A stretch of 64,000 bases of DNA from Exophiala sp. HKRS030 (lineage: Eukaryota > Ascomycota > Eurotiomycetes > Chaetothyriales > Herpotrichiellaceae). Both the position numbers and the translations under genes were made by a program. The notes under the pieces are model-generated. The model saw nothing but the letters and a program-made list of their open reading frames with translations. It was not told the DNA's origin and searched no databases. Location of the stretch: the NCBI GenBank assembly GCA_023897205.1, contig JAHWDD010000005.1, positions 1,674,001 through 1,738,000 of the forward strand, read 5' to 3'. Shown one piece after another: positions 1-11,042 of this stretch. How positions within the stretch are numbered: position 1 is the stretch's first letter; each line of letters begins with the position of its first letter.

Positions 1-692
1 GTCGGTGAATTCATAAAGGACGTGTGCGTGTGAGAGTAACGATGATGAAAGGAGAAATGACTTACGGTCTTCTATTTGCATTTGCATGGGTGTTTTCTTA
101 GTTGAGTCTTCCAAAGGTCTCGCCATGGTGATGGCCGTGTAGCAAGAGGTTTTTTGGTTAGATTCAGGTTGTGGGATGAGGTCGCGACGATGTGTAAGAG
201 AGAATGTGTGGTGGGAAAAGAGAGACCGAAATAGTCGCGATGAAGTTGTGAATGAAAAATGCATCTTCTAGGTATTCGCCGCTCTGGAGAGATGTGTGTG
301 AAAGAAAAGTGACGCGACTGTGAGCGAGAATCAATTTATGAATGAACGCAACAATTGACTGTTGTCGCATTATTGAGTCCATTATACTGACTCGCTTCAC
401 TCCCTAGATAGACCAAAAGATGGATTCATCGGACTCAGCAAACGAGGACAATGAATCTCCGTTAGATACTTGACACTATGTCGTGATATTTCACCAAAAG
501 GGATTGGAGGAATTTGTCCAATCGTTGTATGAATAAGTCGCGAGCCGAGTATCGTTGCAAGACGATGCTGTGACCCCTTCCAATTGTGCTCTTGTACTGA
601 TTTGACAAGACCGCCCTGCATTTTCAGATGCCCCCACGGTACGCAACAGAGACCGCTCAGTCTATGCTTGGTCACAAATTCCCATGCTTGAT
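1..692. other. Intergenic DNA, no gene recognised
   Basis: Only short open frames occur here and none resembles a known protein. The right side lies immediately 3' of the maltose permease stop codon, so it should include that gene's terminator region. I see no RNA gene or repeat. Confidence 0.5.
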
Positions 693-2354
693 CTACACCT
701 TGCCCTCCTTGCCTTCATCTTCGCCAAAGACTTGGACTCTGGTCTTTTGGAATTGTCGGGCGGGAATTCGGTTTTCAAACAAAAAGTCGAGCTCGGCAAA
801 CGTGCGGTCCTTGACCTCGGGAAGCCGGAAAAAGGTCCAGATCCAGAGAAAGACCGTCGAGCCGGCCCAGAAGAAGGCTGTCTTGCCCAGCCAATTCCAC
901 GCCGTCGCACTGATCATGTAAGTGGTCAGAGTGTTGTTGAAGACCGAGGCAATATGATAGGCGTTACGGCCGATGACGGCGGTCTTGCTGCGAAGCCGCG
1001 TTGAAGGCACGTCGAACCCCAGAATGTACGACATGGGCCCGACCGAAAGCGAGTAGACAAAGTAGAAGGTGATGATGAGTGCACCCGTCGTCCACGAGGT
1101 CGCCCGCGTGTACGTAGGGACTCCCAGACCGCCGATGATCATCTCCAGCACGAAACATGCCCCAAGACCCCAGAGGTAGATGGTGCGTCGGCCCACCCGT
1201 GGGAACACAAACCAGATGAGGATACCCGCGCCCATGCCGACGGCGTTCTGGCCCAGACTGAGGTCGAACGCTTCGTCAGCACCAAGACCCTGCGCCTGGA
1301 AGAACGACGTCGTGTACAGAACCAGCGAGAATCCCACCAGCGGCTGCATCGCCTGGGCCATGCATGAGATTTCGGTGCGGCGGAGGTTGGTGCCGCGGAA
1401 GCAGTCCCAATAGCTCGTGCCTTGCTCGAGAGCCATCTCGTGTTGGTTGGTCAGCACCATCTCGCTGAGCGTGTTGTCGATCTGCTGCGCATCCAGCCCG
1501 CGCGAGAGTCTCTGGAGAGACCGACGGGCGTCCTCCAGCCTGTCCTTGCGCACCAGCCACCAGGGCGACTCAGGAGCAAAGGCAGCGGCGACCATGATTA
1601 GCGGCGGCCAGATCCATTGAACCGCCCACGGCACGCGATACGCCCACTGTGTTGTGTCGTTGGTGTAAGCGCGTAGGACGCCGCTGGCCAAGAACTTGCC
1701 GATGCTCCAACAAATGTTGACGTACGTCTCCAGGTACGGCCGGAGGGCTAGCGGGGTGATCTCCGCCGCGTACACGGTTGTCAAGGTTAGAAAGACTCCG
1801 AGGGGTAACCCGAGGAGAATCTCGCCAACCAACAAGGCTCCAATGCTGGGGGCGAAAAAAAGGATAAAGACAAAGGCAGCGTTGAAGAAGCAGGCGGCGG
1901 CGGTGGTCTTTTTGAAGCCAAAGCGATCAGTCGCGTAGCCCGTGACGATCAGACCGAAGAACTGGCCTATCATGGTCCCCTGGCCCAAGGCACTTTGCCA
2001 CGGAGCCGTAAGCGAATACGTACCGTTAGGCTGGAGGCGGCCGTACTTTTGCGCAAAGGCAGGCAAACCGAAGAAGGAGTAGATGAGATCCGTGTCGTAC
2101 CCCTCCATGATGACGGCTGTAGAGAGAGATAGCGACCAGGCGATGGCCATGGGATATCGTTGGAACGCCGTGCGTAGCGACAGGGTATGCTCAGCCGTCT
2201 GTGCATCAAGGGCACCTTGGACGGTCTGCGTTTCTAATATTTGAGTTCCTAGACTCGTCTTGTCCATCGGCTTCTTGTCGATCGGGCCCGTGTTAGCGTC
2301 GAGGGATCGCATGGTGTCCGTGGTATTCGGGGTCATGGTGCTTGTAGCATCCAT
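693..2354 (-). CDS. MFS alpha-glucoside (maltose) permease
   Basis: Single-exon protein of 553 aa, the usual length for fungal maltose/alpha-glucoside proton symporters of the sugar-porter family. It should import maltose and related alpha-glucosides across the plasma membrane. A hydrophilic N-terminus of about 65 residues precedes the membrane core. Visible family marks are GYDTDL (residues 85-90, end of the first helix), the loop 2-3 motif DRFGFKK (143-149) and PESPWWLVRK (261-270), the sugar-porter PESP motif before the central loop. It is divergent from a GH13 maltase 648 bp away, and a Zn2Cys6 regulator follows that maltase, so transport, hydrolysis and control sit together as in other fungal MAL loci. 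The ATG at 2354 is the first of the frame. The family call is firm; the exact sugar is inferred from context. Confidence 0.92.
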   Translation of the reverse strand: MDATSTMTPNTTDTMRSLDANTGPIDKKPMDKTSLGTQILETQTVQGALDAQTAEHTLSLRTAFQRYPMAIAWSLSLSTAVIMEGYDTDLIYSFFGLPAFAQKYGRLQPNGTYSLTAPWQSALGQGTMIGQFFGLIVTGYATDRFGFKKTTAAACFFNAAFVFILFFAPSIGALLVGEILLGLPLGVFLTLTTVYAAEITPLALRPYLETYVNICWSIGKFLASGVLRAYTNDTTQWAYRVPWAVQWIWPPLIMVAAAFAPESPWWLVRKDRLEDARRSLQRLSRGLDAQQIDNTLSEMVLTNQHEMALEQGTSYWDCFRGTNLRRTEISCMAQAMQPLVGFSLVLYTTSFFQAQGLGADEAFDLSLGQNAVGMGAGILIWFVFPRVGRRTIYLWGLGACFVLEMIIGGLGVPTYTRATSWTTGALIITFYFVYSLSVGPMSYILGFDVPSTRLRSKTAVIGRNAYHIASVFNNTLTTYMISATAWNWLGKTAFFWAGSTVFLWIWTFFRLPEVKDRTFAELDFLFENRIPARQFQKTRVQVFGEDEGKEGKV

Positions 2355-3002
2355 GTCTCATAGCCGATGGCGTGTTGGATTTCCGCGAGGAACCGGGTCT
2401 GAGTCGTCGTCCTGGGAACGAAGTACCTTCTGGATCGAACTCTGGGAGAAGGCTCATGAGAGGGTTGTTGTGTCACTTTATAGTTCGCGGATTCCAGGCC
2501 CTGTCGACGGTCTAGAGCCGCCAGGAGATTTCCTGGCGACTGCCGACTCTCGTCCGTCGGTGGGAATGAGATTGTGAGTGACTAATGAGACTTCCAGAAT
2601 ACGGTCCTGCATAGCCATGTGTGTAGGTTTTTCTGTAACTTGATGATCGCCAGAACCGTAGGCGAACAGTTCGGCGAAGGCTAGTTGAGCGGCAATTCGG
2701 CGAACAGCTGCAAAGTGGGACGGATTCCTCCGTGCATGTCCCAGTCCGGTATGGCGTATGGGATACCTATCCACCAGGCGAGGGTATCATATGCTTATTG
2801 GAAGGGGTGCCTCGAGACTATACTCCGTAGGAGTTAGAATGTCCTCAGTCTCAGGTTGTGATCACTCCTGATCGTAAGGATTTCTTCCACTTACAAGACC
2901 TTTCTTGTTTGTTTTCCCCTGGACAGACCTGGTAGTTCCTCTAGACGGCTCCGAGATTTTTTCTGCATACCTGCCATTGTCACATCCCAAGAACCACCAG
3001 CC
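2355..3002. promoter_or_regulatory. Divergent promoter of permease and maltase
   Basis: This 648-bp region separates the two start codons and must carry both promoters. It contains a perfect 8-bp inverted repeat with a 4-nt spacer at 2519-2538 (arms CGCCAGGA/TCCTGGCG) and one exact copy of the window-wide string TACTCCGTA at 2821-2829. The inverted repeat is a candidate regulator site by symmetry only; I do not recognise it as a known MAL or AmyR element. Confidence 0.7.
2519..2538. promoter_or_regulatory. Perfect 8-bp inverted repeat in the MAL promoter
   Basis: Arms CGCCAGGA and TCCTGGCG are separated by GATT, 181 bp upstream of the permease ATG (165 bp to the nearest edge). Perfect symmetry and position suggest a dimer binding site or a small hairpin; the protein is unknown. 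Confidence 0.45.
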
Positions 3003-4736
3003 ATGGGCTCGGTCATGACACCTCGAAAAAAGTGGTGGAAGGGTGCCGTCGTCTACCAAATCTGGCCCGCGAGCTTCAAGGACTCGGACGGCGATGGCCT
3101 AGGAGACTTGAAAGGAATATCGGAGAAGCTCGACTATATCCGCGACCTCGGTGCCGATGTCATCTGGATATCTCCCATCTTTGACAGTCCTCAAGTCGAC
3201 CTCGGATATGACATCTCCGACTACGAACGTATCTATGCCCCGTACGGCACCATGGCTGACTTGGAAAACATCATCCGGGGTTGTCACTCGAAGGGACTGC
3301 GCATTCTCCTCGATCTCGTCATCAACCACACGTCGGACCAACACGCTTGGTTTCGGCAATCCCGCTCGTCAAGATCCAGTCCCCAGCGCGACTGGTATAT
3401 TTGGAGACCAGCCCGATATGATGGTGACGGCCAACGCAGGCCTCCCAACAACTGGCAATCCATGTTCGGCGGCAGTGCCTGGGAGTGGGACGAACACAGC
3501 CAAGAATACTACCTTCATCTGTTCTCACGAGGCCAGCCAGACGTCAACTGGTCGAATCCCATGCTACGAGAAGCCGTGTATAATAGTGCCATCCGGTTCT
3601 GGTTGGACAAGGGCATCGATGGATTCCGAATTGACACTATGGGATTGTTTGCAAAGGACATGTCTTTTACAGACGCGCCCGAGACTGACCCCCATTCCCA
3701 GTTCAATCACCGGCCGGAAAACTTTCTCATTTTGAACGAGATTCACGACATTCTGCACGAGTACGGCGACTTGATGACGGTGGGGGAATTTGGCGGTCTC
3801 AGTGATACGTCGACGGCAATGCGATATGTCAGTGCCGCAGAATCCCGTGTCGATATGGGCTTCCAGTTCGAGACAGTATGTCTGGGGTACGCGCTGAGCA
3901 CTTTCAACGTCCAGCCCATGGACTTGCGCGAGTTTCAGCGTTCCTTTGTCAAGTGGCAGACCTTTATCGAGGGTACCGACGGCTGGACCACCATGTTCCT
4001 CGAGAACCACGACCTTGCACGTTCCGTGTCCCGGTTCACGTCCGACAAGCCAGAACACATGGTTGCGGCTGCCAAAGTGCTTGCCCTGCTGCAAACGACC
4101 GCAACCGGTACACTATTTGTGTACCAAGGTCAGGAAATCGGCATGACAAACATCCCCAGCGATTGGCCCATTGAGGAATACAAGGACAAGTCGACACAAT
4201 GGTACTGGGAGTCGGTGTTGAAGGAATCGGTCCATGACCCCATAGCTCAGGAAAAAGCCATGGACAACATTCGCAAGGTGGCCAGAGACCACAGTCGGAC
4301 GCCCATGCAATGGACCGGCGGTGTCAACGCCGGCTTCACCACGTCCAAGGCGGGACCGTGGATGCGGATTAACGACAACTTTACCGATATCAACGTTGAA
4401 AGGCAACTTGGCGACAAAGACAGCGTTTTGTCATTCTGGAGGAAACTCCTTCGGCTTCGCAAGGACCACGCCGACCTTTTGGCCTACGGGGATTTTCTCC
4501 CAATCGATGCTGGCGACGACAGCGGGTTGTTCTGTTTTCAAAAGACATCTGTCCACGGTGAAGCCCTGGTTCTGCTCAACCTGACCGCATCCCAGAAGCC
4601 TTTTCGGCTACCAGATCACTTAGATTTGTCCTTGTTCTCGCTAGAGATTGCCACTGTGTCGGAGATCAAGGATTGGGATAGCCTAGGACCGTTTGAGGGT
4701 CGCCTTTATATAGCGAAAGGCTCTTGTCCAGTCTAG
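3003..4736 (+). CDS. GH13 alpha-glucosidase (maltase)
   Basis: Single-exon, 577-aa cytosolic-type maltase of glycoside hydrolase family 13, without a signal peptide; it hydrolyses imported maltose to glucose. The four GH13 regions are present: DLVINH (104-109), GFRIDT (207-212) with nucleophile Asp211, GEFGG (261-265) with acid/base Glu262, and LENHD (333-337) with Asp337. The residue after the nucleophile is Thr. In yeast, Thr at this position is typical of maltases and Val of isomaltases, so maltose preference is expected. The gene faces away from the permease, and its 3' end lies 63 bp from the 3' end of the regulator. The start at 3003 gives the standard N-terminus, with WWKGAVVYQIWPASF from residue 11. 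Confidence 0.95.
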   Translation: MGSVMTPRKKWWKGAVVYQIWPASFKDSDGDGLGDLKGISEKLDYIRDLGADVIWISPIFDSPQVDLGYDISDYERIYAPYGTMADLENIIRGCHSKGLRILLDLVINHTSDQHAWFRQSRSSRSSPQRDWYIWRPARYDGDGQRRPPNNWQSMFGGSAWEWDEHSQEYYLHLFSRGQPDVNWSNPMLREAVYNSAIRFWLDKGIDGFRIDTMGLFAKDMSFTDAPETDPHSQFNHRPENFLILNEIHDILHEYGDLMTVGEFGGLSDTSTAMRYVSAAESRVDMGFQFETVCLGYALSTFNVQPMDLREFQRSFVKWQTFIEGTDGWTTMFLENHDLARSVSRFTSDKPEHMVAAAKVLALLQTTATGTLFVYQGQEIGMTNIPSDWPIEEYKDKSTQWYWESVLKESVHDPIAQEKAMDNIRKVARDHSRTPMQWTGGVNAGFTTSKAGPWMRINDNFTDINVERQLGDKDSVLSFWRKLLRLRKDHADLLAYGDFLPIDAGDDSGLFCFQKTSVHGEALVLLNLTASQKPFRLPDHLDLSLFSLEIATVSEIKDWDSLGPFEGRLYIAKGSCPV

Positions 4737-4799
4737 GTTCTCATAGTACCAACATAATTAAGCGTCTTTACCCTCGTCTCTATATTTTTCTCTTTCGTA

Positions 4800-7144
4800 C
4801 TATACGAGACCGAAATCATGCACCCCAAACGGCGACAAAGAAGGCAACTGAACCAACCAGTCCTCGTTCGGATCTATAGCCGGCAATATGTCTATCGTGG
4901 CTGACGTTGTCGCTGCGGTCTCATTATCTTCTGTTTGGGTGGAAAGCTGATGATAGACTGGCTGAGGGTCGTTGGCACATTGCTCCGATACAGTTGTAGA
5001 AGACGACGCATAAACGCCGCCCCGGTCTGCCAGTAAGTCTAAGCGGATTGATGCGTGTTTCGTGACCTCAAAGCCGGTCGCGTGGGCACGGAGAAGCTTT
5101 CTGTAAAAGGCGATTTGATCCATCCAATATTGACTTTCTTCATCCGAAACCGAACAGAGGAACATGCTGATCATGAAGCTTCCTGCGATGGAAAAATTGA
5201 GCCTGGAGGCTGTAGATAATGGAAGAGAAGTTAGTTCGAAGTTACTTTCGGTGTTGAAAGAGGGACACAAGCGGCCTGAGAAGGCAATGGCACGTTTAGC
5301 ATACCTGACCACCAAAACGCCGAGCTGCGGGCAACAGGAAGTTGATCGAGCAGCCGGACCACGGACAACGCAGCAGTTTTGCCTCTTTGGCGTAAATGTT
5401 TCCAAAATACCTCGTCGGTTGAGAACTGAGAGAGGACGATCCGGAGCGCTCCACGGCACAGCGTGATCTGAACCGTATAGAATGCTAGTTCAAGAGAGCC
5501 TTGATGAGAGTTAGTAGGAATGCCTCGGGGTAGTACATTACTGAATAAAAAATAATGGACGTTCACGAACCTGTCGGGTCAGGAAAACCTTTGCTTGCCA
5601 GCAAGGGCTCCAAGAAAGTGGCGTACCACCTGTCCAAATCTTCCTCCAGCAGGGTCCAGGCATGTTGTAACTCGGCAATCGAACCCCAAAAAGAGCGAGT
5701 AGATTTCACGGTAAAGAATTCCCGGCATATCCTGGAGAGAATGACAGACAAGGTAGCCATTCCAATAAAGATGTTGGCAGGTTGAGACTGAGATTTGGAA
5801 GGCTGTTCGAAGCCCTCTGCTGCGAAATCAGCCTGTGTCAGCATCGAGACATTGTTTTGATCGTCCTGAAGATACGATGGGCGACCAAGTGTCAATGCAA
5901 ACCTGGTTCACGTCAGTGGCATGAAACTCAAAAGGACATGTCATTACCACTTGTCTTGAATGAAGATGCCCCACCAGAGACGTCTCCGTCGTCGCCGTTC
6001 GGTGTCAGATATGTCCCAGTCGATGGGATCAATGTTCAATCCTAGATCATGGCCCATTCCTATGATCTATACCGAGTTAACGCCACGGTCGACCAAATGT
6101 TATTGGGGTGTACTCACGCCTCCAACTTCGGCAGACACCCCCGGCATATTCGGTGCGCTTTTGTGGCCCTCCGTCAAACCGAGCACTGATTGGGAGCGAG
6201 GAAGATGTACTTACCGGAGGACATGGGGGTGACGCTGAGCAAACAACAATGCCGCCTCCACGGTTTCGAGTTTGACTGTGTGTGTCTCGATGTTGAGGGC
6301 TTGCTTATTGAAGTCTGTAAATAGCCAAGGGTCGACGTCGCGGGCCGCCGGACAATGCCGCTGTGCCAGGGCGTAGATCGAGGCCATTAGGGTGGCCGAT
6401 TTGGCCAGTGTGGAGGGCTGCTGGGGGCCCAAAAGAGCCATGGAAGGGTGAACATACTCAAAGAAGGCGTGCACGAGGTCATCGCGGAACGACCGGACGG
6501 CTTCTTCCACAATGTTTCGCGGGTAGTAATACGGTCGGGCGTCGAGATGTTCGTCTGGGAAAGACTGGAGTCACCCCAGGGATGAGTTAAATCGACCTTT
6601 GTCTTTGGAATAGCACCGGAACGGATAGATCAGTACTCACCGAGAAGTGAACGGGATTTCTTGGATCTGTGCTGATCCTTTGACACGCCCAGTCTGCGTC
6701 GCTGGGTGAGTTGGCTGATGACTTTCCCAAGGAGCTGTGCCGCAAGATAAAGGAGTCGTGGTCGCTGGTCGGGCCAATGTATTGCAAGGTACTTCGAACG
6801 ATGTCGTCGGATCGAGCCCGAATCGCTGAAGGTCGTGTCGGGGAGGGCTTTGGCTGGCCCGGATTCGCGCACAAAAGTTCCTGCTCTGCCCGTCGAGCCT
6901 GGACATTAGTGATTACAGCAGGCGCAAGGTTCGTCCTGGAATTGGGGCTGGTAGTAGCAGTCGAATCCACGACACAGTCCAGGCCTCGGACGGTGCAAAA
7001 TGTGCAGGCAGAGGTGCCCCGCCGAACACAACCTGATCGTCTCTGTCGACATGCATTGCACGGCTTCTGTCTCCTTGACCGATAGGGCCTCTGACCGATT
7101 CCACCTGCGTAAACGTCCGGGGGTCTCGAGGCAGGAAGCGTCAT
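4800..7144 (-). CDS. Zn2Cys6 transcription factor, probable MAL regulator
   Basis: Spliced model: exons 7144-6641, 6564-6215, 6157-6118, 6066-5948, 5902-5571, 5499-5305 and 5209-4800, totalling 1950 nt and 649 aa, with all six introns GT-AG. The N-terminus carries a complete binuclear zinc cluster (Cys29, 32, 39, 47, 50, 57) inside a basic stretch. The middle matches the fungal transcription factor homology domain: splicing restores QRHPHVLRAPNMPGVSAEVG followed by GMGHDLGLN, and then an RLWWGIFIQDKW segment. Placement beside the maltase and permease argues that it activates the MAL genes in response to maltose. The target is inferred; the family is clear. Introns of 45-95 nt cut the homology domain into short pieces, so automatic gene callers may split this gene. 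Confidence 0.88.
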
Positions 7145-8962
7145 GATAGTGCTTTTCTAGAAAGCAAGGACCGCGAGAAGTGCCCGGACGTGGCGGAACA
7201 CAATGAAGGCCCCAAGGCTGATCAATAATTCGGTATAGCTGGCCACCACCAAAACTTTCAACATGCAGAGTGTCGTAACAGGGCGAGGATTTTTTATGAA
7301 CTAATTCAAGCCAAGGGGCCGGCCAATACCTGATGCAGATACTCTGGCTTTATTGGTGAGAGGAGGGACCCGCAGGCTCGCCAATAAGGTCTTCGTTGCT
7401 TATCATATCCTCGCTTCAATGGACAGCAAAAGTAGTTTCGAAGGACGGATAGGAGGTTTATATCTTGTCCGTTCGGCCCATAGGTCGCACAAGTCCGTGT
7501 GCATCACGACGTTGGGAGAACAGAAGATCGATTTGATATTTTGATCTGACTCAATTACTCAAAAACTCAAAGATATTGTCGATAGAGATGTTTATCCGAC
7601 GCTGAAGACATGACCTCATTCAATCACGACTGCAACAATTGGTGTATCCTCAGTAGACGTCCTTGGAAAGGTCAAGATTCGTCGCTGAGCATTGGTGTGC
7701 GCATTGTCGAAGATGTGAGAGCCAAATTGGCCCCTGATACTTCTTACTCGCCAAAATGATGCTTGGGCTCCGGACAAGAACAGAGTAAGACGTGGTAAGG
7801 GAAAGTTTTTGTCTGGATTGGTATGTCTTCGAGAGGAGACAATATGATGGAGCAGAGAAAGAATTCTGATGGGAGACGCCATATGGTGTGCCACAGGCTG
7901 GAGAGCAACCACCTCGACCCAGACTGTCTTCATAATAGGGTTCCCTACAGGATCACATTTGCTCATTGAGGTGTATTCAATTCAGCATGTACAGTGAATG
8001 CTCAATACGCCGTAGATGAAAAGCTGACGCAGTAAATACCGGTGGGAAGGGATTTAGTTAGTGAGTCGAACCGTACTCGTACCACTTCCCATTTCATCTA
8101 CAGTACTCCGTATGAGTACTCCGTACAAATCCCTGTCGTCGGTTGTTGCCATGCCATGCTCAACGAGGACAACGATCCAAGCTTAGTGAATAATGGACAG
8201 GATTCGATCTCCCCCTCTTTTTTCTTCCCGTGCTTGCAGCTTCCTCCGCAATAAACTAAATCCATTAGTGTTGTATTCTACTCCATTGTGAGTCTGTGTC
8301 CCCATGTCTAACCCCCGGATCCATCAAATCATCGACCTCAACATCAAGCCTCACTTCCTTCCCATTCGTCCAAAACACTATCTAGTGCCAATGTCTCGAA
8401 GCCTAGAACACAACTTGTCCCCTTGTTGTTCCTGAGACATACAGCCCATCATCGTTTTGTCTCTCTCTGCCGTTGGCTTGCGCTACGTACAGCTGAACCG
8501 AAGCTTGGTTCAGTTACTCCCGTCCATACCATCTCGTCTCTAGCACTTCAACCATGTTCGCCTTTTGCCAGCCCCTCCCAGATGAACGCTTTCCCTGTCC
8601 AGTACAGCTCCGAGTTGCTTCGAGCCATTGAAGCTCCAAACTTTGAGCTTGCTTACCTATTGTAGCAGGTACCTTCCAAAGATCCATGACACACGGGAAC
8701 AAGAGTTTCGTTCGCTCGATTCGTTCGTCTGCGCAACCAACTGTCAACGTTTGTCCAAGCTTGCCAGAAAAGCTACTCCATCGATAGTACCTTATAAGCT
8801 CCTCTACCTTGCTGTCTGCTTTCTATCCTTTCTCTACCTCACTCAGTCACCTCGACAGTTTACTGCACTTACCTTGATTCCATCTCGCTCGTTAACCTCG
8901 CAGAAAAGAACCAAACCACATCACTCTCGTTCAACACAAACAAACCCTCCAGACAACCCATC
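7145..8962. other. Long intergenic region
   Basis: This stretch holds the promoter of the Zn2Cys6 gene on the left and the pyrimidine-rich 5' leader of the CFEM gene on the right. Two direct copies of TACTCCGTA lie at 8104-8112 and 8117-8125, 13 nt apart. A 116-codon ATG-started frame at 7616-7966 on the minus strand has no recognisable domain and I did not call it. No RNA gene was seen. Confidence 0.5.
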
Positions 8963-9623
8963 ATGCGCTTCACCATTGCATCTGTCGGCATCTTTGCCCT
9001 CTTCAACCTGGCCTCATCCCAAGACCTTTCCGGCCTCCCATCTTGCGCTGTAAGTTGTCTTGCTGCTGCCGTTGTGATTCAATCAACCACTCTGTTACTG
9101 ACGTATGGACAACAACACAGCTTTCTTGCGCCACCGGCGCCATCGGCTCAACTGGCTGCGCCTTGACTGACGCCAAATGCATCTGCACCGCCACCAACTT
9201 CCTCAGCGGTGTCGAGACCTGTGTCCAAGGTGCTTGCAGCCAAGCTGATCAACAAGGTACGTTCAGGGCCGATTCACATAGCACATGACTACGCTTTCTC
9301 CATTGCTGGCGGAAATGAAGCCATTAAAAGAACCCATCTGACATGCTCAACTTGCCCACGTCCTTTTAGCCACCCTCCAATTCGCCGTCAAGTTCTGCGC
9401 TCAAGCCAATGTCACCATCACTCTCCCAACCGCTCCCGCCACAAGCGGCGCTCCAGCTTCCACCGCTCCTCCCATGACCCCGGCCACCATGACGAGCAGC
9501 GCCGGTATGTCCAGCAGCGCCAGCCAGGCGCCATCGACCTACACCGGTGCCGCAAACTTCCTGACTCAAGACTGGACTGGTGTCGTGGGCGCCGCTGCCT
9601 TGGGAGTTGCTGCCCTGCTATAA
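8963..9623 (+). CDS. CFEM-domain GPI-anchored cell-surface protein
   Basis: Three exons (8963-9049, 9121-9256, 9370-9623) give 158 aa. A signal peptide covers about residues 1-19. The CFEM domain follows with all eight cysteines (Cys28, 32, 42, 49, 51, 63, 68, 84), and an Asp at 46 sits where heme-binding CFEM proteins place their axial ligand. A Ser/Thr/Ala/Pro-rich tail and a hydrophobic C-terminus ending GVAALL fit GPI anchoring. CFEM proteins act in heme/iron capture, in wall structure or as secreted effectors; which applies here is not visible. The first intron ends in a clear TTACTGAC branch site and CAG. The short first exon matches the usual CFEM gene layout. Confidence 0.93.
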
Positions 9624-9948
9624 TGGCATGATCCATGGTGGGGACGTGTCGGGTCGCCGTGTGATCTCTCGCGACCCGTGCAAGGAATGCCAGGCCTGTT
9701 GTAATGAAGATGAGTTCACGAGGGAGGAAGATGGACCTGGAATTGGCTACATGCCACTAAATAAAAACCCGCGTAATATAATATGCTTGAAAGTAAAATG
9801 GGTATCTTGGTCACATCCCTACTCTTATCGTTCCTCTATATCAGGACTAGAGTCTTACTCGGTGACTCTATAAATCTAGCACATGTGACAGGAGACGTTC
9901 TAAATGTAATCTAGCCGAGACATTGGTTCTTTCTTCTGGATCAAATCG
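9624..9948. other. Convergent 3' intergenic region
   Basis: About 325 bp between two converging genes (CFEM protein and thioesterase-like protein). It should hold both polyadenylation regions. Nothing else was recognised. Confidence 0.5.
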
Positions 9949-11042
9949 TCATAGCTTTGGCGACTTCTTTGCGCCTCTCGTGGTGTTTCTCGAAGAATCC
10001 ACAACAAGACTGGCGTGGGAACTCGTCGCCACCAGCTCGTTGTCCGTGTCCCAGACCTCGACGTCCAGGTCAAATCTACCGTTCCTGATGGCTTTGGCCT
10101 TGACCCGAACGAACAACCACTCCACGCCCTCTTCGGGCAAAAGTTTCTTGACGTCCAGGTTGAGCGCGAGCGTGGGGTACCAGTACTTCGCCCTCGCACC
10201 GGGATCTTTTTCTTTCCAGGCGTTCGCCTCGTCGTCCGACTGCTGGCCCAGCGCGGCCTCCTCGATGTGCGGGTTGACGTATTTCTCCACGATCTGGGGG
10301 AACATGTCGACCAGGAAGCCGAGCGCGTCGTTCGTCCACCGTCCCGTGGGCGTCTTGTTGAGCGCCAGTCGCACCCACTGGTCGTTCATGGCCTTGGGGT
10401 GGTTGTCGGGACGCCTCGCAGGCCGGACGAGGAACATTTGCATATTCTGTGCCGCGCGGCGGAATTGTGGGAATGGATCCCTCGGGCGCGAAGTGTAGTT
10501 CACGTCGCGACCGGCTTGCGCGAGGGTCGGGAGATCGACGGGCAGTGGGGGAGGGTAGAGGCTGTAGGCCGTCGGGAGCGAGAGGCCCGATTCAGTACGG
10601 ATGTTGCTCATGGTTATGTAGCCTTCTGCTTTGTCTATGTAGGGTGATGCAGGGTCGGCGGGGTTCGAGGATTGGGAGAGCACCACGTGCAGATTTGATA
10701 TGCGGCTGCCCAGTTTGACGTCTCTGACGGTGAAACGGGCTGGGCCGACGGAGGTGCGACGAAGGAATTCGAGGTGGAGGTTGACGGGATGTGGTTCGGA
10801 GCGGCGAGGGTGCGTCAGGGACATGTGCGTCCGAGCGACGACGAGGAAGGCTGATGTCACGTAGCCGCCATTGGGGACTGTGAATAGGATGTCAGCGAGC
10901 TGGGACTTGATAGTTGAAGGGTAGCAAACAAGAGAGAAGGGTGTGTACCTGTCCCTATACACCACCCATCCTCGAGGGTCAGTGTGTACTGGTGCGAGGA
11001 GATTTGTTTGACGGGGACGACGTCGGCGAATGTTGGCGCCAT
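9949..11042 (-). CDS. Thioesterase-like (double hot-dog) protein
   Basis: Two exons (11042-10949, 10877-9949) joined over a 71-nt GT-AG intron give 340 aa. The junction restores DGWCIGTVPNGGYV, the N-terminal signature of the fungal thioesterase-like superfamily related to TesB acyl-CoA thioesterases. Later segments (HPVNLHLEFLRRTSVGPA, WVRLALNKTPTGRW) also fit that family. These proteins carry two hot-dog folds and are thought to hydrolyse acyl thioesters; the substrate cannot be told. There is no signal peptide and no peroxisomal C-terminus (it ends KKSPKL, and PKL is at best a weak PTS1). It is divergent from the cation exchanger and convergent with the CFEM gene, with no pathway link visible. 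Confidence 0.82.

Noticed and set aside
7616..7966. 116-codon minus-strand frame starting with ATG
   Set aside because: It is isolated in a long intergenic region, with no recognisable domain and no splice partners.
10640..10690. GGTTCGAGG string resembling a tRNA T-arm
   Set aside because: It lies inside the coding exon of the thioesterase-like gene, and no matching acceptor or anticodon stems are visible.
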